This document shows, one piece after another, positions 1-9,104 of a stretch of 64,000 nt of DNA. Within the stretch, counting starts at the first letter, position 1. Every line of letters begins with the position of its first letter. A model generated the notes under the pieces. That model saw nothing but the letters and a program-made list of their open reading frames with translations. It was not told where the DNA came from and made no database searches. A program made the position numbers and the translations under genes. Source of the DNA: Nannocystis sp. RBIL2 (GTDB lineage: Bacteria; Myxococcota_A; Polyangia; Nannocystales; Nannocystaceae); assembly GCF_026626745.1 (NCBI RefSeq), contig NZ_JAPNJW010000002.1, positions 5,790,151-5,854,150 on the forward strand, given 5' to 3'.

Positions 1-117
1 CGTAGACACTTACGAATTCGCTCCCTCTTTGAACGCCCGCGAGTCCCCAAGGATCGCGGGCGTCGACCTGTGTCGTGGAGAGATAATGGAGACGCTCCAG
101 GTACAAGGCGGACGGAA

Positions 118-455
118 GGGCCACACCGCCGGAAGCACTCGAGCTTGTCCGACGCGAACAGCCGGGCGCCGAGTTTGGCCGACTTCGAGATCACGTCGGG
201 CTCGCCGTGAGTGTAGCCGTCATAGCGCGAGATGCCGGACAGCAGGCGGCGCTCGAAGCAGGCGATCGCCCGGGCCACGTTGGTCAAGGTGAGCGGGTCG
301 GCGTCCTCGGGGAAGGCGTCGGCGAACAGCGCCTGGTAGCGCGCCTCGGCGCGCAGCCGCTCGATTAAGGCATCTTCCAGACCATGCAGGCCGAGTTCGA
401 CGGTCGTCGCCGAACATCGGGGTGAGCACTACCGAGACCTGCTCGGTCCCTCGCC
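118..455 (-). pseudogene. Relic of MbnH/MauG-like di-haem cytochrome c peroxidase family protein
   Basis: Reading leftwards from about 455, two frames together give the MbnH-family signature: an MFGDD motif, then VELGLHGLEDALIERLRAE, FPEDADPLTLTNVARAIACF and SGISRYDGYT, ending in LFASDKLECFRRC. The frame changes at about 402-404, where roughly two bases are missing after GDD. Similarity stops at the point where the second haem motif (CxxCH) should be, since the His is absent. The family oxidises Trp or Tyr residues in partner peptides or acts as a peroxidase; this copy cannot be functional. It lies just beyond the end of the defence-like operon, a usual place for decayed material. The family assignment is by motif recall only. 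Confidence 0.55.
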
Positions 456-507
456 GATGTAACGCGGTCCGGCTGACCGATCGCTATGGACCGTTTTCCG
501 TAACTGC

Positions 508-1692
508 TCAACCGTCGACCGGTGTGTTGGGGAGATGCTCCTCCCACGCCGCGCCGGCGTCTGTGAGCCGGAGTGAGCCGCGCTCGTCATGCTCAAGGAG
601 CCCCAGGGCCCTCGTCCAAAAGATGAGCCTTCGAGGCGCTGTGTCGGTCCTCCAACGCGGATCTAGAGACCGCAACCTCCGGATCGCCTCTGTCAGGCTG
701 AGCGACTCGGCGTCTCTCAATAGAATCAACAACGGAGCGACGCCGATATTGTTCGCCAGAAGGACAGGGGCCAAGACATCGGAGGGGGGCGCGCCATCGA
801 GGAGGTCGTCGCCGAGCCTCGTGGGACAGAGGGCAGCCTCACGATATTCGAGCAAGTTCAGGCTCTTCACGGCCGCGATACGCGAACGGACCGTGTCTAC
901 CGTCCACCCTCGGCTCTCCCTTTGTACCGCGCTAATCAACTCCGGGAGGGTAGGCCTTGACGCGGCGTGGCGAACGATGCTGACCAGCATGTCGACCGTC
1001 CCGGTGATACCCGTGATCCCTCTATTCTGCGCGGCGGCGGGCTTCAACCGCAGTGCGTCCTCAGCCGCGCTAGTGTCGTCGGCAGTGGCGAGACCTTGTC
1101 TGCAGGTGAGCCAGCGGGCGAAGAGGTTGCGCCACAAGATCTCGTCCAAATCTGTTGTCGTCCCGAGTTCGCGCCGCAACGTCTCCTGAATCAGGACGTT
1201 TTGCCCGATCACGCCCCTTCCATGAATGCGCAGCCCGAACCGTCTACGGAGTTCATAGACCCGGTGATCCCAAACTAGCCCGACGACCTCGGTCGGGAGC
1301 AGCAGCGCGAAGATTCGGATGAGTCGGGCCTGTGGCCGTCGCGAGGCGTGTCGCGGGTAGATGCGCTCCATGGTCGCGCTGAAAACCTCATCGAGGCGGC
1401 GCGCCCGCTCCATGAGGTCGGCAGGTTGGGTTGTCTTCCGGAGGGTCCAAAGCGTCCCGATTATCTCTGGGTCTCTGAGAACTCCGGGCACCGTGACCTT
1501 CCGGCCGACCCCGAGCCCTACGCCCGCCTCGTCGTCCCACAGGAATCGCTGGAACTCAGCAGAGTTCCACGTGTCCCACGCGGCGTTCTGGGCCCTCGTG
1601 ACTGCGGCGTGGTACCCGTGGAACTCGGTCGAGTGCCGCTCCTTCTCCGCTGCGAAGCGAGCATGGGCAGCCTTCAGGTCGTCACCGTCCAT
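508..1692 (-). CDS. Unknown 394-residue protein, last gene of the defence-like operon
   Basis: The start at 1692 (MDGDDLKAAHARF) is chosen because a GAGGTGG element lies just upstream of this ATG; the frame stays open to 1749. I do not recognise the family. The first 200 residues contain a tryptophan-rich block (DTWNSAEFQRFLWDDEAGVG) and a helical block with RLIRIFALLLPTEV, reminiscent of N-terminal domains found on some McrB-type restriction ATPases. No Walker motif follows. The C-terminal half looks like two winged-helix segments (TVDTVRSRIAAVKSLNLLEY and RLIFWTRALGLLEHDERGSL). It follows the endonuclease III-like gene on the same strand after about 280 bp and is the only gene of the operon not hit by an IS. 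A DNA-binding role is inference. Confidence 0.55.
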   Translation of the reverse strand: MDGDDLKAAHARFAAEKERHSTEFHGYHAAVTRAQNAAWDTWNSAEFQRFLWDDEAGVGLGVGRKVTVPGVLRDPEIIGTLWTLRKTTQPADLMERARRLDEVFSATMERIYPRHASRRPQARLIRIFALLLPTEVVGLVWDHRVYELRRRFGLRIHGRGVIGQNVLIQETLRRELGTTTDLDEILWRNLFARWLTCRQGLATADDTSAAEDALRLKPAAAQNRGITGITGTVDMLVSIVRHAASRPTLPELISAVQRESRGWTVDTVRSRIAAVKSLNLLEYREAALCPTRLGDDLLDGAPPSDVLAPVLLANNIGVAPLLILLRDAESLSLTEAIRRLRSLDPRWRTDTAPRRLIFWTRALGLLEHDERGSLRLTDAGAAWEEHLPNTPVDG

Positions 1693-1973
1693 GGTCCACC
1701 TCGGCGAGGTCACGGTTTTGCGCAACAGCCCAGCGGGACGCCATGGCAAAAAGTGTCTTTGATCTCGCCCCTACTTTCAACTACCTGCGCTGTCCCGGCG
1801 GCGGCAGCGTGTGGATGTGTGCCTGGTCACACATGAAGAAGTTGCCTTGCTCCTGCTGCCTCTTGAGGCGAGGCAGGAGTCGCCGGCGGTCTCGACGATC
1901 TCGGCGTGGTGCTAGCGCCGGTCGACAAGGGCGCAATTTTCCTTCATCCACAAGTACACCCCCCTTCGGTACG
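1693..1973. other. Intergenic gap with a small hairpin
   Basis: This gap between the endonuclease III-like gene and the last operon gene has no convincing ORF on either strand. It holds a small inverted repeat at about 1858-1880 (TGCCTC pairing with GAGGCA around a 7-nt loop), which could fold in the operon transcript. No T-run follows, so it is not a classical terminator. Confidence 0.3.
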
Positions 1974-2950
1974 TCACCGTCGGTTCAGTGGGCATGCACG
2001 CGAGATTTGCTTCGGGCAGCGTCCACAGGCGCCGGCCTCCTTCGAACAATCCCGGTCGGTACTGCGGCGATTCGCAGCGCTCATGAATAAAAAGCCGGCC
2101 TGCTGGACGATTCGAGGGTTGAATGCCTGCAAACCAGCCTTCATGGATTTGAGGTCGATTTGCCTTGCTATCGCATGAATAAACTCTCTTCTCGCAGCAT
2201 ACGTGCCGAGGCCGTCATAGCCAAGCCAACCGAGGAAGAGATCAACGTTGCTGTCGATCACGACCCACCTCGTCCAATCCAGGCCATCGGTCCAAGGGGC
2301 CCGGCCAGGCCACAGGTCCGGGTTCGAGAGCATCGACAGGTACATGGCCGAGATCTTGTCGCTTACGCGCCAGGACTTACAGAGCGCATCCTCGAGGCAT
2401 TCAGCCGCCGCCTCAGGCGACCCCGTGGCCTCGATGCAGCCGCGACGCAAGCTCGCCAGGTCTGAGGCGTTGTGAGCCTTCAGGTTGAGCGCCAGCGCGG
2501 TTGGGACCTTCCCGAAGTGGCCGTACCTCTTGAGCAGCACCGCGTGGCGCTTGGGCAGGCAAGCGATGGATGGCGCAAAGTCGCACGTCCCCCGGCGGAG
2601 GTCGTCCTTGCGCAAATCGCATTGAGCGAGGAGACCCTCGAGGGACAGCGCCGCCGGGCAACCGCAATTCTTCGCCGAGGCAAGGAGGGTAGCGGCGCTC
2701 GTGAGTTGCTCAACGTCGCGCGGGGCGATTCCTCGAAGGACACGCATGATCTGCACGTCTTGCCTCCGCTGAAACATCGTCGTAGCGACGAGCACGCGGA
2801 ACAGAGCGTCGGGATCCTCGGCTTCGAGCGAAGCACGGGGCACGGCGAAGTGGCCCACGCGGGCCTGGTCCGTGAACATGCCGACGACCCCGACGTCGTC
2901 GTCGGACCCGTGGTAGCGCTCAAGGTACCACGCGGTCACCGCCTTGGCTT
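1974..2950 (-). CDS. Endonuclease III-like (HhH-GPD fold) Fe-S protein, N-terminus cut by IS
   Basis: About 325 residues are preserved up to the IS edge at 2950; the native start is lost. The layout follows endonuclease III. An early helix reads DPDALFRVLVATTMFQRRQD, the hairpin-type segment is SWRVSDKISAMYL, and an Asp sits in WVVIDSNVDLFLGWLG where HhH-GPD glycosylases carry the catalytic Asp. The C-terminus has four cysteines spaced C-x6-C-x2-C-x7-C, close to the C-x6-C-x2-C-x5-C of the [4Fe-4S] loop. Known relatives excise damaged bases or nick abasic sites. A family member in an operon with a DruA-like protein and a P-loop ATPase suggests it acts on modified or foreign DNA, but that is inference. 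Translation cannot start normally because the 5' end is gone. Confidence 0.6.
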
Positions 2951-3016
2951 TGTTTTGGCTCAGCTGGAATGGGACACGCCCCGGCCTGGTAGAAGGAGCC
3001 GGGGCAAGGATTGCCC

Positions 3017-3340
3017 ATGAGCAAGAAGACACGTCGTCACCACACCCCTGACCAGAAAATCAACCTGCTGCGTCGACACCACCTCGAGAAGGTGCCGGTG
3101 TCGGAGGTCTGCGAGGGCGCCGAGCTGCAGCCGAGCGTCTTCTACGGCTGGCAGCGCCACCTGTTCGAGCACGGCGCGGCGGCCTTCGGGGAATCTCGCA
3201 AGCGCGTCGAGACCAGCCGGGAGCAGGAGCTGCTCGCGGAGAACGAGCGGCTAAGGGCCCGTCTGGCCCGCAAGGACGAGGTGATCGCCGAGGTGACCGA
3301 GGAGCTCGTCCGCACAAAAAAATCTGTTGGGGAGCCCTGA
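3017..3340 (+). CDS. IS3-family transposase OrfA (copy 1)
   Basis: This 107-residue protein has an N-terminal helix-turn-helix (HTPDQKINLLRRHHLEK, then VSEVCEGAELQPSVFYGW) and a C-terminal leucine-zipper-like segment (ELLAENERLRARLARKDE), as in IS3-family OrfA. The ATG at 3017 is preceded by AAGGA. It ends shortly after a run of seven A residues (3316-3322) where a -1 frameshift would join it to orfB. Confidence 0.9.
   Translation: MSKKTRRHHTPDQKINLLRRHHLEKVPVSEVCEGAELQPSVFYGWQRHLFEHGAAAFGESRKRVETSREQELLAENERLRARLARKDEVIAEVTEELVRTKKSVGEP
3316..3322 (+). promoter_or_regulatory. Slippery heptamer for programmed -1 frameshift (copy 1)
   Basis: In the orfA frame the seven-A run reads as the last A of ACA followed by AAA AAA. 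A -1 slip here moves translation into a frame that stays open straight into orfB (ICWGALTDRWVPHDER, then the orfB body), giving an OrfAB fusion transposase. This is the normal expression mode of IS3-family elements. Copies 3 and 4 keep the seven-A run, and copy 2 has lost one A. Confidence 0.75.
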
Positions 3341-3387
3341 CGGACCGCTGGGTTCCCCACGACGAGCGCGACCAGGTCGTCGACTTC

Positions 3388-4302
3388 GTGCATCGGCTGT
3401 CCGAAAAGACAGAGGTGCCGCTCGTGAAGTTTGTGGGGTGGCTGGGCATCGCCCGCGCCAAGTTCTACGAGTGGCGCCGGCGATACGGCAAGCTCAACGA
3501 GCACAACGGCAAGACCCCGCGCGACCACTGGATCGAGCCGTGGGAGCGCCAGGCGATTGTCGACTACTTCGATGCGCACCCGCTCGAGGGCTACCGCCGG
3601 CTGACCTTCATGATGCTCGACGACGACGTCGTCGCCGTCAGCCCTGCGACCGCCTACCGCGTCCTGCGGGCGGCCGGTCGCCTCGATCGTCATCGACCGA
3701 AGCCGAGCAAGAAGGGCACCGGCTTCGTCCAGCCCCTCGGCCCGCACGTGCACTGGCACATCGACATCGCCGTCATCACCATCGCCCGCGTCTACTACTA
3801 CCTGTGCTCCGTCCTCGACGGCTACAGCCGATACGTCGTGCACTGGGAGTTCCTCGATCGCATGACCGAGGCCGACGTCGAGCTCATCCTCCAGCGTGCC
3901 CTCGAGGCCCACCCTGGCGCTCACCCGCGGGTCATCTCCGATAACGGCTCGCAGTTCATCGCCGGCGACTTCCGCCGCTTCATCGACCTCGCCGGCCTGA
4001 CCCACGTCCGGACCTCGGTGAACTACCCGCAGGCCAACGGCAAGATCGAGCGGTATCACCGGACCCTCGACAAGAACACCATCCACGCCGTCACGCCCGA
4101 CGGCGCCCACGCCACCATCGCCACCCGCATCGACCACTACAACAACCACCGCCTTCACAGCGCGATCGGCTACGTCAGCCCGCGCGACAAACTCCTCGGA
4201 CGCGAGACCGAGATCTGGGCCGGCCGCGATCGCAAGCTAGAGGCAGCCCGAGAGCTCCGACGCAAGCGCCGAGAATTGGACCACCTCGGCACCGCCGCGT
4301 AA
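3388..4302 (+). CDS. IS3-family transposase OrfB, DDE integrase core (copy 1)
   Basis: This open frame of 304 codons carries the retroviral-integrase-like catalytic core. The first Asp is in HWHIDIAV, the second in VISDNGSQF and the Glu in NGKIERYH, with exactly 35 residues between the second Asp and the Glu (DD35E). The N-terminal part (LSEKTEVPLVKFVGWLGIAR and EGYRRLTFMM) is the usual IS3 HTH_21 region. The GTG at 3388 is only the first possible start. The product is most likely made as OrfAB by frameshifting. The predicted protein looks intact and active. Confidence 0.9.
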   Translation: MHRLSEKTEVPLVKFVGWLGIARAKFYEWRRRYGKLNEHNGKTPRDHWIEPWERQAIVDYFDAHPLEGYRRLTFMMLDDDVVAVSPATAYRVLRAAGRLDRHRPKPSKKGTGFVQPLGPHVHWHIDIAVITIARVYYYLCSVLDGYSRYVVHWEFLDRMTEADVELILQRALEAHPGAHPRVISDNGSQFIAGDFRRFIDLAGLTHVRTSVNYPQANGKIERYHRTLDKNTIHAVTPDGAHATIATRIDHYNNHRLHSAIGYVSPRDKLLGRETEIWAGRDRKLEAARELRRKRRELDHLGTAA

Positions 4303-4382
4303 CTTCTCTCGACCCTCCACTTCACCCTCAGCGTCTCCGTTCGTCAACCCACCCTCTGTCCCGTTCACGCTGAGCCAATACA

Positions 4383-4889
4383 GTGCAGGTGCCGGGGCGC
4401 CTTCGCAGATCGCTCCGTCGGAGACAGCGACTCAAGCGCGAGCGCGAACTGGATGGTGTCTACGAGAGAGATGCGGAGGGCACGCCCTCGCTCGAGCGCG
4501 TCCCAGAGCGTGCGCAGCCATGTCACCTCTGCGCCGTCGCGCTGCTCGGCGCACAACCGGCGGGCGAGATCCCTCTCGTTGACGCGTCGAAACTCTGCGA
4601 ACGTACGAGCCTTCTCGAGCGCCCGGTTTGTGATCAAGGCGATCGTTCGCAGCTTCTTGTTTCGCCACTGGACGGCTTCCTCTTCGTTCGAGGTTAGCAT
4701 GCCGGCCAGCGACGAGAAGCGGCCGGTCGCGCTCTTTACGACGACGTCCTGGTCAACGAGCGCGACGCGGAGTTGCCGCTTAGACTTAGCGAGCTTCGAC
4801 TGTGCCAAGCCCTGGACCACCGTCGGTAGATCCATGGGCATGACGTCCTCCATCACGAGGCCAAACTCGTCGCGCGTGGCTGCCTCTTC
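4383..4889 (-). pseudogene. Middle fragment of operon gene 3 (between IS copies 1 and 2)
   Basis: This fragment of about 168 codons has a native frame that continues from the 6394 start once IS copy 2 is removed (...AELE-EAATRDEFGLVMEDVM...). It contains RVALVDQDVVVKSATG, EEEAVQWRNKKLRTIALITN and a helical Arg/Glu-rich stretch. It breaks at IS copy 1 after KAPRHLH, and no continuation is found on the other side of that IS. The DEEAVxWRN-like block resembles N-terminal regions of large defence ATPases such as DptH, but the ATPase core is not in the window, so the assignment is tentative. Gene 3 is dead. Confidence 0.45.
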
Positions 4890-6321
4890 TGTTTTGGCTC
4901 AGCTGGAATGGGACACGCCCCGGCCTGGTAGAAGGAGCCGGGGCAAGGACCGCCCATGAGCAAGAAGACACGTCGTCACCACACCCCTGACCAGAAAATC
5001 AACCTGCTGCGTCGACACCACCTCGAGAAGGTGCCGGTGTCGGAGGTCTGCGAGGGCGCCGAGCTGCAGCCGAGCGTCTTCTACGGCTGGCAGCGCCACC
5101 TGTTCGAGCACGGCGCCGCGGCGTTCGGGGAATCTCGCAAGCGCGTCGAGACTAGCCGGGAGCAGGAGCTGCTCGCGGAGAACGAGCGGCTCAGGGCTCG
5201 TCTGGCCCGCAAGGACGAGGTGATCGCCGAGGTGACCGAGGAGCTGGTCCGCACAAAAAATCTGTTGGGGAGCCCTGACGGACCGCTGGGTTCCCCACGA
5301 CGAGCGCGACCAGGTCGTCGACTTTGTGCACAGGCTGTCCGAAAAGACAGAGGTGCCGCTCGTGAAGTTCGTGGAGTGGCTGGGCATCGCTCGCGCCAAG
5401 TTCTACGAGTGGCGCCGGCGATACGGCAAGCTCAACGAGCACAATGGCAAGACCCCGCGCGACCACTGGATCGAGCCCTGGGAGCGTCAGGCGATCGTCG
5501 ACTATTTCGACACGCACCCGCTCGAGGGCTATCGGCGGCTGACCTTCATGATGCTCGACGACGACGTCGTTGCCGTCAGCCCCGCGACCGCCTACCGCGT
5601 CCTGCGGGCGGCCGGCCGGCTCGATCGTCATCGACCGAAGCCGAGCAAGAAGGGCACCGGCTTCGTCCAGCCCCTCGGCCCGCACGTGCACTGGCACATC
5701 GACATCGCCGTCATCAGCATCGCCCGCGTCTACATACTACCTGTGCTCTGTCCTCGACGGCTACAGTCGATACGTCGTGCACTGGGAGTTCCTCGATCGC
5801 ATGACCGAGGCCGACGTCGAGCTCATCCTCCAGCGCGCCCTCGAGGTCCACCCGGGCGCTCACCCGCGGGTCATCTCCGACAACGGCTCGCAGTTCATCG
5901 CCGGCGACTTCCGCCGCTTCATCGACCTCGCCGGCCTGACCCACGTCCGGACCTCGGTGAACTACCCCCAGGCCAACGGCAAGATCGAGCGGTATCACCG
6001 GACCCTCGACAAGAACACCATCCACGCCGTCACGCCCGACGGCGCCCACGCCACCATCGCCACCCGCATCGACCACTACAACAACCACCGCCTTCACAGC
6101 GCGATCGGCTACGTCAGCCCGCGCGACAAACTCCTCGGACGCGAGACCGAGATCTGGGCCGGCCGCGATCGCAAGCTCGAGGCAGCCCGAGAGCTCCGAC
6201 GCAAGCGCCGAGAATTGGACCACCTCGGCACCGCCGCGTAACTTCTCTCGACCCTCCACTTCACCCTCAGCGTCTCCGTTCGTCAACCCACCCTCTGTCC
6301 CGTTCACGCTGAGCCAATACA
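4890..6321 (+). mobile_element. IS3-family element, copy 2 (decayed; TSD CTTC)
   Basis: This 1432-bp element is flanked by the direct repeat CTTC (4886-4889 and 6322-6325). It interrupts operon gene 3 after about 24 codons. Precise excision with one CTTC kept restores the reading frame. Both transposase genes are damaged, so this copy depends on other copies to move. Confidence 0.92.
4956..6241 (+). pseudogene. Broken IS3-family transposase OrfA/OrfB (copy 2)
   Basis: There are two lesions relative to copies 1 and 4. The slippery run at about 5255-5260 has six A residues instead of seven, so orfA runs on into a non-coding frame and the -1 slip no longer reaches orfB. In orfB an extra A at about 5734 (TCTACATACTACC against TCTACTACTACC) shifts the frame just after the first catalytic Asp. 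The part with the remaining Asp and Glu (SDNGSQF, NGKIERYH) continues in another frame to 6241. No active transposase can be made. Confidence 0.85.
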
Positions 6322-6394
6322 CTTCGAGTTCCGCCAGTGCGAGCTTAGCTATGCGAACCGACGCAGGATTCGGCGCCGTCTCTTTACGTGCCAT
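6322..6394 (-). pseudogene. 5' end of operon gene 3
   Basis: The start codon at 6394 (MARKETAPNPASVRIAKLAL) overlaps the end of gene 2, whose stop is at 6384, by 11 bp, so the two were translationally coupled. After about 24 codons it is cut by IS copy 2. The rest of the native frame resumes at 4889 and ends at IS copy 1. Confidence 0.5.
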
Positions 6395-7672
6395 CGGTGT
6401 TCTCCATCAGCCCAACTACCGCTACGCTGTCCGCCATCTTGCGGGCGAGGCCGAGGCTCTCCAAGCGAGTGAGGAACCGCTCGGCGTTCTCGGTGAGTTC
6501 GGCGCTAGGGACGGGGGTACCGGCTGCGGTGAGCAGGCGAGCGTCTTCAAGGCGCCCGCCGACCACGATACCCCAGCGGCGATAGAACTCCTCGAGGAAG
6601 TCTCGAAACTCGAGGGGCGGACCAGAAAGGTCGAAGGTTGACGCGACCAGCACCTCAAGGGTCCGGTCCATGGGGACGAGGCGCTTATGTGGGTTCTTCT
6701 GCTGCGGGTAAAGCAGGCCACAGCGAACCCCGAGCAGCCGGATGAAGCCCTCAAGGCTCCGCCCGCCGCTGCTGTCCAAGATACCGACGAGACGAACCGG
6801 AAGTTCCTCCTCAACATCCGCGCCGCCAGCCTCAATTTCTTCAAGCGCGTCTACGACCTCCTTGAGGTGCGGCGGGGTCTTGCTGCGGAGATGGCTCTTG
6901 AACATCTCGCTGACTGCGCGCTCTGGATCATCCATCCACCGCTTCTTGCCGCGGCGAGATCCTTCGGTTGCAGCGAGCAGTTCACGAAGCGTGCGTGCCA
7001 TGTAGGCTCGAGCGTCGGCGGACAGGGCGGTCACAGTGGCCTCGCTGGCCTCGGCGATAATCGAACTCCTCTTCGCGTTCGACGCGTCCAGCAGGAGGAC
7101 GCGTCGTGGTAGTTGAACGGCCTCGCGCGCCCGCGTCGCGGCGTGATAGAAGACCGAGATCGACGCGAGCAGGACAATCCTTTGGAGGGTCGCCATCGGG
7201 TTTGGGAGGACGTTTTCCTCATACGCGGCGAGATCACGGGCGGCGTCTCGCAGGCACGTCTCCACGCTCGTAAGAGTCGACTGTGCAGGCTCCAGCCCCT
7301 CGCTATCTCGACGCAACGGTGTCGTCCCTTCGGTGAGGGGGATCAATACCGCGGAAAGGTCGTCGACGTCAGAGAGCGGCTTATCAGCGCTCGTCAGAGT
7401 TCGGAGGATGTCGAGCACCCTGAGCCTGGGGGACCGAGACCAAAGCCGGTGTACGAACGACCCCGCCTGCTCGTCGGACGGGTCCCGAGTGATCGTGAGC
7501 GCAGTCGGCGACGAGAAAGAGGCAAACTCGGCTGATTTCCCGAAGACACCTCCGTCTATCGAAAGGATTTTGCGGAGCAGCGGGAGCACCTTCGTCACCA
7601 AGGCCGACCGCCGCAAGTCAGCGTCCTCCCCCAGGCGACCCCCCCGCTCCCTGTTGCGCTCCAGCATGCTCT
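6384..7672 (-). CDS. Operon gene 2, 3' part (unknown, possibly DptG-like), IS-interrupted
   Basis: These 428 codons continue in frame from the 9316 start when IS copy 3 is excised (...LAVVES-MLERNRERGG...), giving a protein of about 497 residues. I see no catalytic motif. It is largely helical, with a central segment RIVLLASISVFYHAATRARE and a C-terminal winged-helix-like end (SAELTENAERFLTRLESLG). Its position directly after a DptF-like ATPase and its size are what a DptG partner would have, but sequence support is weak. As it stands only a 427-residue 3' ORF starting MLERNRERGG could be made, and only if that internal ATG is used. The stop overlaps the start of gene 3. Confidence 0.5.
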
Positions 7673-7752
7673 TGTATTGGCTCAGCGTGAACGGGACAGA
7701 GGGTGGGTTGACGAACGGAGACGCTGAGGGTGAAGTGGAGGGTCGAGAGAAG

Positions 7753-8667
7753 TTACGCGGCGGTGCCGAGGTGGTCCAATTCTCGGCGCTTGCGTCGGAG
7801 CTCTCGGGCTGCCTCTAGCTTGCGATCGCGGCCGGCCCAGATCTCGGTCTCGCGTCCGAGGAGTTTGTCGCGCGGGCTGACGTAGCCGATCGCGCTGTGA
7901 AGGCGGTGGTTGTTGTAGTGGTCGATGCGGGTGGCGATGGTGGCGTGGGCGCCGTCGGGCGTGACGGCGTGGATGGTGTTCTTGTCGAGGGTCCGGTGAT
8001 ACCGCTCGATCTTGCCGTTGGCCTGCGGGTAGTTCACCGAGGTCCGGACGTGGGTCAGGCCGGCGAGGTCGATGAAGCGGCGGAAGTCGCCGGCGATGAA
8101 CTGCGAGCCGTTATCGGAGATGACCCGCGGGTGAGCGCCAGGGTGGGCCTCGAGGGCACGCTGGAGGATGAGCTCGACGTCGGCCTCGGTCATGCGATCG
8201 AGGAACTCCCAGTGCACGACGTATCGGCTGTAGCCGTCGAGGACGGAGCACAGGTAGTAGTAGACGCGGGCGATGGTGATGACGGCGATGTCGATGTGCC
8301 AGTGCACGTGCGGGCCGAGGGGCTGGACGAAGCCGGTGCCCTTCTTGCTCGGCTTCGGTCGATGACGATCGAGGCGACCGGCCGCCCGCAGGACGCGGTA
8401 GGCGGTCGCAGGGCTGACGGCGACGACGTCGTCGTCGAGCATCATGAAGGTCAGCCGGCGGTAGCCCTCGAGCGGGTGCGCATCGAAGTAGTCGACAATC
8501 GCCTGGCGCTCCCACGGCTCGATCCAGTGGTCGCGCGGGGTCTTGCCGTTGTGCTCGTTGAGCTTGCCGTATCGCCGGCGCCACTCGTAGAACTTGGCGC
8601 GGGCGATGCCCAGCCACCCCACAAACTTCACGAGCGGCACCTCTGTCTTTTCGGACAGCCGATGCAC
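7753..8667 (-). CDS. IS3-family transposase OrfB (copy 3)
   Basis: These 304 codons have a predicted protein that matches the copy 1 OrfB as far as I can compare, including the DD35E residues in HWHIDIAV, VISDNGSQF and NGKIERYH. The frameshift run upstream (seven T on the plus strand at 8732-8738) is kept. OrfAB fusion is prevented by the stop in orfA. Confidence 0.88.
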   Translation of the reverse strand: MHRLSEKTEVPLVKFVGWLGIARAKFYEWRRRYGKLNEHNGKTPRDHWIEPWERQAIVDYFDAHPLEGYRRLTFMMLDDDVVAVSPATAYRVLRAAGRLDRHRPKPSKKGTGFVQPLGPHVHWHIDIAVITIARVYYYLCSVLDGYSRYVVHWEFLDRMTEADVELILQRALEAHPGAHPRVISDNGSQFIAGDFRRFIDLAGLTHVRTSVNYPQANGKIERYHRTLDKNTIHAVTPDGAHATIATRIDHYNNHRLHSAIGYVSPRDKLLGRETEIWAGRDRKLEAARELRRKRRELDHLGTAA

Positions 8668-8714
8668 GAAGTCGACGACCTGGTCGCGCTCGTCGTGGGG
8701 AACCCAGCGGTCCG

Positions 8715-9038
8715 TCAGGGCTCCCCAACAGATTTTTTTGTGCGGACGAGCTCCTCGGTCACCTCGGCGATCACCTCGTCCTTGCGGGCCAGACGGGCCC
8801 TTAGCCGCTCGTTCTCCGCGAGCAGCTCCTGCTCCCGGCTGGTCTCGACGCGCTTGCGAGATTCCCCGAAGGCCGCCGCGCCGTGCTCGAACAGGTGGCG
8901 CTGCTAGCCGTAGAAGACGCTCGGCTGCAGCTCGGCGCCCTCGCAGACCTCCGACACCGGCACCTTCTCGAGGTGGTGTCGACGCAGCAGGTTGATTTTC
9001 TGGTCAGGGGTGTGGTGACGACGTGTCTTCTTGCTCAT
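8715..9038 (-). pseudogene. IS3-family OrfA with amber stop (copy 3)
   Basis: This is the same 107-codon gene as in copies 1 and 4, but codon 45 is TAG instead of TGG (plus strand 8904-8906), directly inside the helix-turn-helix region (SVFYG-W). OrfA and the OrfAB fusion are therefore truncated. Confidence 0.88.
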
Positions 9039-9104
9039 GGGCGGTCCTTGCCCCGGCTCCTTCTACCAGGCCGGGGCGTGTCCCATTCCAGCTGAGCCAA
9101 AACA

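Larger units (their letters stand above)
2951..4382 (+). mobile_element. IS3-family element, copy 1 (no target duplication)
   Basis: This 1432-bp element has imperfect terminal inverted repeats starting TGTTTTGGCTCAGC at the left and TGTATTGGCTCAGC (reverse complement) at the right, with TG...CA ends. It encodes orfA and orfB, both intact. Unlike the other three copies, its 4-bp flanks differ (GCTT at 2947-2950, GTGC at 4383-4386). That is expected if two directly repeated copies recombined and deleted the DNA between them. It joins the third operon gene on the right to the endonuclease III-like gene on the left. Confidence 0.92.
7673..9104 (-). mobile_element. IS3-family element, copy 3 (inverted; TSD CTCT)
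   Basis: This 1432-bp copy is in the opposite orientation to the other three. It is flanked by CTCT (7669-7672 and 9105-9108) and interrupts operon gene 2 after about 70 codons. Removing it with one CTCT restores the frame. Its orfA carries a nonsense mutation and its orfB is intact. Confidence 0.92.

Noticed and set aside
1974..3032. Reading the endonuclease III-like gene as starting inside IS copy 1 (MSSCSWAILAPAPS)
   Set aside because: The first 27 residues are IS sequence; the native start was removed by the rearrangement.
3142..4158. Minus-strand open frame of over 300 codons inside IS copy 1 (also in the other copies)
   Set aside because: It is the antisense of the transposase. It is kept open by codon bias and has no known domain.
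4383..4889. Possibility that gene 3 and the endonuclease III-like gene were one protein split only by IS copy 1
   Set aside because: Flanks do not duplicate and the two pieces have unrelated character. Without the deleted DNA a single gene cannot be supported.
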